In this document: positions 6,915 to 9,320 of the stretch, piece after piece
Numbering within the stretch: position 1 is the first letter of the stretch
Layout of the letters: each line of letters opens with the position of its first letter
Origin: an uncultured Clostridia bacterium
Lineage (GTDB): Bacteria > Bacillota > Clostridia > Christensenellales > Aristaeellaceae
Direction: 5' to 3'
Length of the DNA: 9,320 nt
NCBI GenBank assembly: GCA_946615495.1
Contig: CAMOHY010000073.1
Coordinates: forward strand, 1-9,320
Notes under the pieces: generated by a model
The model's input: only the letters and a program-made list of their open reading frames with translations
Told to the model about the DNA's origin: nothing
The model's database searches: none
Position numbers and translations under genes: made by a program

Positions 6915-7018
6915 GAAGGAGAGTGCAGTTATCAGAGTACAGTTTATGTTGATATAAAGGCACGCGATCCATTATTTAGACGATCTAAAACTGTACTCTG
7001 AACTCTGTTCACTCCTTC
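6915..7018. repeat. Long imperfect inverted repeat with 42-nt centre
   Basis: The arms are 6915-6945 and 6988-7018. They match at 25 of 31 positions: a perfect outer 7 bp (GAAGGAG/CTCCTTC), a poorly matched 10-nt middle, and a perfect inner 14 bp (TCAGAGTACAGTTT at 6932-6945 and AAACTGTACTCTGA at 6988-7001). The two arms are in exact register across the gap. The element could be a pair of inverted operator sites for one regulator, a leader-RNA stem, or the remnant of a small mobile element. A TAAC tetramer flanks both sides (6908-6911 and 7020-7023), but four bases can match by chance. Confidence 0.75.
6975..6989. promoter_or_regulatory. Perfect 15-bp palindrome, candidate operator
   Basis: TTTAGA-CGA-TCTAAA is a perfect 6-3-6 palindrome centred on 6982. 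It overlaps the inner edge of the right arm of the long inverted repeat by two bases and overlaps the possible -10 element. The layout TAGA-N3-TCTA is similar in size and shape to the TnGTnnnACnA operators of GntR/FCD regulators, but the central bases differ, so the regulator class is a guess. No regulator gene lies in the window. Confidence 0.45.
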
Positions 7019-7032
7019 GTAACTAAAACTGT
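6985..7032. repeat. Direct repeat of CTAAAACTGT
   Basis: The 10-mer CTAAAACTGT occurs at 6985-6994 and again at 7023-7032, 38 bp apart. The first copy overlaps the right arm of the inverted repeat. The second could be a third, degenerate binding site for the same protein, or chance in AT-rich DNA. Confidence 0.4.
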
Positions 7033-7047
7033 TTTTTCCCCTGTTCT

Positions 7048-8514
7048 TTACAGAATCCGCTTCACGGCTTCCTTCCAGCCCGCGTGCTTTTGCCGGCGCA
7101 GGGCTTCGTCCATGCCCGGCGTGTAGCGGAAATAGCGGTTGTTTTCAAAAATGCTTTCATTGTAAAGGCCCAGCGCCATGCCCGCGGCGTAGGCTACGCC
7201 CACGCAGGATAATTCCTCCGCCTCCGGCACCAGCACAGGGCTGCGCAGCATGTCGCTTTGAAACTGCATCAGCCAGCCGTTGCGGGAGGGGCCGCCGTCT
7301 ACCCGCAGCTCCACTTGGGGAATGCGGGCCTCCTGCTGCATAAGCTCCACAATGTCCGTGATCTGGTAAGCAATGGCCTCCAGCCCCGCCTTGACCATTT
7401 CCGCCCGGCCAGTGGTGCGGCTCATGCCAATGAAGGCGGCGGAAACGTCGCTGCGCCAATAGGGCGCGCCCAGGCCGGAAAAGGCGGGCACCAGATAGGT
7501 TTTATCCTGCGGATTGGCCTTTTCCGCCAGCGCCTGGGATTCCTTGGCGCTGCTGAGCAGCCCGGCCTGGTCCTTGAGCCAGGTGACGATGGCCCCGGAA
7601 TAATTCACATTGCCTTCAAGAATGTAGTTCACCTGCCCCTTCAGCTTCCAGGCCAGGGAGGTGACGATGCCCAGCTGGGAAAGGATGGGCTTTTCCCCAA
7701 TGTTCATCATAATGGAGGAGCCGGTGCCGTAGCCCACCTTCAGCATGCCCTTTTCCAGGCAGCCCTGGGCAAACAGCGCGGCGTGGGAATCGCCCAGCGC
7801 GCAGTGGATGGGAACGGGATGGGGCAGCGCGCCGCCAAAATCCGTTTCGCCAAACACGGCGTCCGAAGCCGTAAGCTCCGCCATGCAGCGGGAGGGAATG
7901 CCAAAGAGGGATAAGAGCTCTTCATCCCATGCGAGGGAATGAATGTTGAACAGCTGGGTGCGGGAGGCGTTGGAATAATCCGTCCGGAAGGCTTTTCCGC
8001 CCGTCAGCCGGAATATGAGGTAGCTGTCCATGGTGCCGCAGCAGATTTCGCCCTTTTCCGCCCGTTCCCGGACGCCCGGCACATTTCGCAGAATCCAGGC
8101 CAGCTTGGCGGCGGAAAAATAGGGCGACAGCCTGAGCCCCGTTTTTTGCCGCACCGCTTCGGCGCTGGCCGCCAATTCATCGCAAATGGCCGCGCCCCGC
8201 GCGCACTGCCACACCACCGCGTTGTAAACGGGCTTTCCCGTGGCCCTGTCCCACATGAGCGCCGTTTCCCGCTGGTTGCTGATGCCAACGGCCCATATCT
8301 CCTGGGGGTCAACGCCGCTTTTTTGCAAAAGCTCCGGAATGAGGGAAAGCAGGTTGCCGTAAATTTCCTCCGGGTCGTGCTCCACGTAGCCCCTTTCGTC
8401 AATGAGCTGCCGGTGAGGCCGGTCCACCCGCAGAAGGATGCGGCCCGCGCCGTCAAACAGCAGGGCTTTGGTGCTTTGGGTGCTTTGGTCAATGGCGATG
8501 ATATACCCTGCCAT
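7048..8514 (-). CDS. FGGY-family carbohydrate kinase, glycerol kinase-like
   Basis: A 488-residue ATP-dependent sugar or polyol kinase most like glycerol kinase throughout. The first phosphate-binding loop is DQSTQSTK (9-16). GISNQRE (77-83) gives the substrate-binding R82 and E83, followed by W102 in VVWQC and Y132 in SPYFSAAK. The catalytic base is D242 in GDSHAALF, and GYGTGSS follows at 261-267. GLGAPYW (347-353) and VDGGPSRN (405-412) mark the C-terminal ATP domain. Two glycerol-contacting residues of E. coli GlpK differ: Gln246 is Ser243 and Phe270 is Ser267, which suggests a larger or more polar substrate. The start has AGAGGT (8523-8528) 8 nt upstream, overlapping the transketolase stop region; only 6 nt separate the two genes. 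Pairing with a split transketolase suggests a ketose such as apulose, erythrulose or another pentulose rather than glycerol, but this is inference from context. Confidence 0.87.
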   Translation of the reverse strand: MAGYIIAIDQSTQSTKALLFDGAGRILLRVDRPHRQLIDERGYVEHDPEEIYGNLLSLIPELLQKSGVDPQEIWAVGISNQRETALMWDRATGKPVYNAVVWQCARGAAICDELAASAEAVRQKTGLRLSPYFSAAKLAWILRNVPGVRERAEKGEICCGTMDSYLIFRLTGGKAFRTDYSNASRTQLFNIHSLAWDEELLSLFGIPSRCMAELTASDAVFGETDFGGALPHPVPIHCALGDSHAALFAQGCLEKGMLKVGYGTGSSIMMNIGEKPILSQLGIVTSLAWKLKGQVNYILEGNVNYSGAIVTWLKDQAGLLSSAKESQALAEKANPQDKTYLVPAFSGLGAPYWRSDVSAAFIGMSRTTGRAEMVKAGLEAIAYQITDIVELMQQEARIPQVELRVDGGPSRNGWLMQFQSDMLRSPVLVPEAEELSCVGVAYAAGMALGLYNESIFENNRYFRYTPGMDEALRRQKHAGWKEAVKRIL

Positions 8515-8520
8515 GCTTTT

Positions 8521-9320
8521 TCACCTCTTCCACGCGTTCAGGACCGTTTGGGCGATGCCTTCGCCGGTCAATCCGTAATAAGCAAACACCTCTTGGGAAG
8601 TGCCGGTAATGACCGGGCTGTCCGGCAGGGCCAGGTTGAGCACCCGCTTGGGGTCGTTGGCGGAAATCACCTGGGCGACCATGCTGCCCAGGCCGCCAAA
8701 GGGCGCGTGCTCCTCCGCCGTAACGATCAGGCGCTTGCCCTGGGCGGCTTTTAAAAGCCCTTCTTTGTCCAGGGGCTTGACGCAGTACATGTCCAGCGCG
8801 CCGGTGGAAATGCCCTGCTCGTTCAGCAGCCTGGCCGCGTCCTGAATGGGGCGTACCATTTCGCCGCAGGCCACCAGCAGCACGTCCGCGCCCTCGGACA
8901 GCACGGTGGCCTTGTCCATTTGGAAGGGCACGTTATTTTCTTCGTACACGTCCTCTACCGGGTTCCGGCCCAGGCGGATATAGGCGGTCTGGGTATCTTT
9001 TAATAAGGCCTCGAACAGTTTTCTTGTCTGGTGCCGGTCAGAGGGCAAATACACCCGCATGCCGGGAATGGCGCTCATGGCGGCAATATCCTGGGCGGAA
9101 TGATGGGTCATGCCCAGGGCCCCGTAGCTGACGCCGCCGGAAATGCCCACCAGCTTCACATTGGTATTGGAATAGGCGCAGTCCACCTTGCACTGCTCAT
9201 AGCTGCGGGTGGACATGAAGGAGGCAGGCGAAACGGCGAAGGCCTTTTTCCCGCAGGAGGCCAGGCCCGCCGCGATGGAAACCAGGTTCTGCTCCGCAAT
9301 GCCCACTTCCACAAACTGCT
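8521..9320 (-). CDS. Transketolase C-terminal subunit (split transketolase), partial
   Basis: The reading frame enters from beyond position 9320 and ends with TGA at 8521-8523, leaving about 266 visible codons. It shows the pyrimidine-binding domain of thiamine diphosphate enzymes: EVGIAEQN near the edge contains the Glu that activates the cofactor, and GMTHHSAQDIA carries conserved active-site histidines. The C-terminal transketolase domain begins around VLSEGADVLLVACGEM. The visible length and start of homology fit the roughly 310-residue C-terminal protein of a two-subunit transketolase; the N-terminal subunit is expected just outside the window. A full-length transketolase or a DXP synthase cannot be excluded because the 5' end is missing. 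The first possible start inside the window, a GTG at 9312, lies within conserved sequence, so it is not the true start. The short spacing to the FGGY kinase gene indicates co-expression. Confidence 0.85.
   Translation of the reverse strand, partial: QFVEVGIAEQNLVSIAAGLASCGKKAFAVSPASFMSTRSYEQCKVDCAYSNTNVKLVGISGGVSYGALGMTHHSAQDIAAMSAIPGMRVYLPSDRHQTRKLFEALLKDTQTAYIRLGRNPVEDVYEENNVPFQMDKATVLSEGADVLLVACGEMVRPIQDAARLLNEQGISTGALDMYCVKPLDKEGLLKAAQGKRLIVTAEEHAPFGGLGSMVAQVISANDPKRVLNLALPDSPVITGTSQEVFAYYGLTGEGIAQTVLNAWKR

Larger units (their letters stand above)
6862..7047 (-). promoter_or_regulatory. AT-rich regulatory gap between kinase and racemase-like operon
   Basis: This 186-nt stretch is the only sizeable gap between minus-strand genes and is visibly richer in A and T than the flanking genes. 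It is the natural place for the promoter of the five-gene operon. A possible -10 element, AATAAT, lies at 6976-6971 reading on the minus strand and partly overlaps a 15-bp palindrome. I find no good -35 hexamer at proper spacing, so the promoter call is tentative and might need an activator. No intrinsic terminator with a T run follows the kinase gene, so readthrough into the operon is possible. Confidence 0.45.

Noticed and set aside
6907..6972. A 21-codon minus-strand open frame (starting MDRVPLYQHK) in the gap upstream of the racemase-like gene
   Set aside because: It could be a leader peptide, but it has no Shine-Dalgarno sequence, no run of regulatory codons, and it overlaps the inverted repeat, which explains the sequence better.
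6915..7018. The inverted repeat as a Rho-independent terminator for the FGGY kinase gene
   Set aside because: The 42-nt loop is too long and no T run follows the stem on the minus strand.
9310..9312. GTG at 9312 as the start of the transketolase subunit
   Set aside because: It falls inside the conserved FVEVGIAEQN segment, and the frame stays open to the window edge, so the gene continues beyond 9320.

Overview
The window looks like a chromosomal carbohydrate-catabolism region from a GC-rich Firmicute, probably a gut-type Clostridia member. This is inferred from GC-rich coding sequence, strong AGGAGG-type ribosome binding sites and tight same-strand gene packing; no rRNA or other taxonomic marker is present. 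I see no mobile element, tRNA, rRNA or CRISPR array.

Layout: positions 1-90 hold two hairpins, the second a good Rho-independent terminator. Directly after it is a small plus-strand ASCH-domain gene (115-543). Everything else is on the minus strand and is transcribed from right to left. The right-hand block is the C-terminal half of a split transketolase (running off the window at 9320) followed 6 nt later by an FGGY kinase resembling glycerol kinase (7048-8514). A 186-nt AT-rich gap (6862-7047) contains a long imperfect inverted repeat and a perfect 15-bp palindrome. The left-hand block is a compact five-gene operon in the order Asp/Glu-racemase-like protein (6190-6861), GH127/DUF1680 glycosidase (4247-6193), four-carbon acid sugar kinase-type protein DUF1537 (2786-4240), beta-keto acid cleavage enzyme-type protein DUF849 (1954-2766) and sn-glycerol-1-phosphate dehydrogenase-type protein (556-1923). 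Its junctions are a 4-nt overlap and gaps of 6, 19 and 30 nt.

How the genes may work together (inference): a cytoplasmic GH127 enzyme would release a furanose or acid sugar from an imported oligosaccharide. The racemase-like protein, DUF1537 kinase, DUF849 enzyme and dehydrogenase would process the resulting sugar acid through a phosphorylated keto acid towards triose phosphate and an acyl-CoA or acetoacetate. The FGGY kinase plus split transketolase would feed a phosphorylated ketose into the pentose phosphate pool. I know of no described pathway with this exact gene set. The nearest published precedents are the acid-sugar pathways using DUF1537 kinases and the D-apiose pathway using an FGGY apulose kinase and a split transketolase. 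Three of the enzymes carry substitutions at expected catalytic or substrate-binding positions, which makes their default annotations doubtful.
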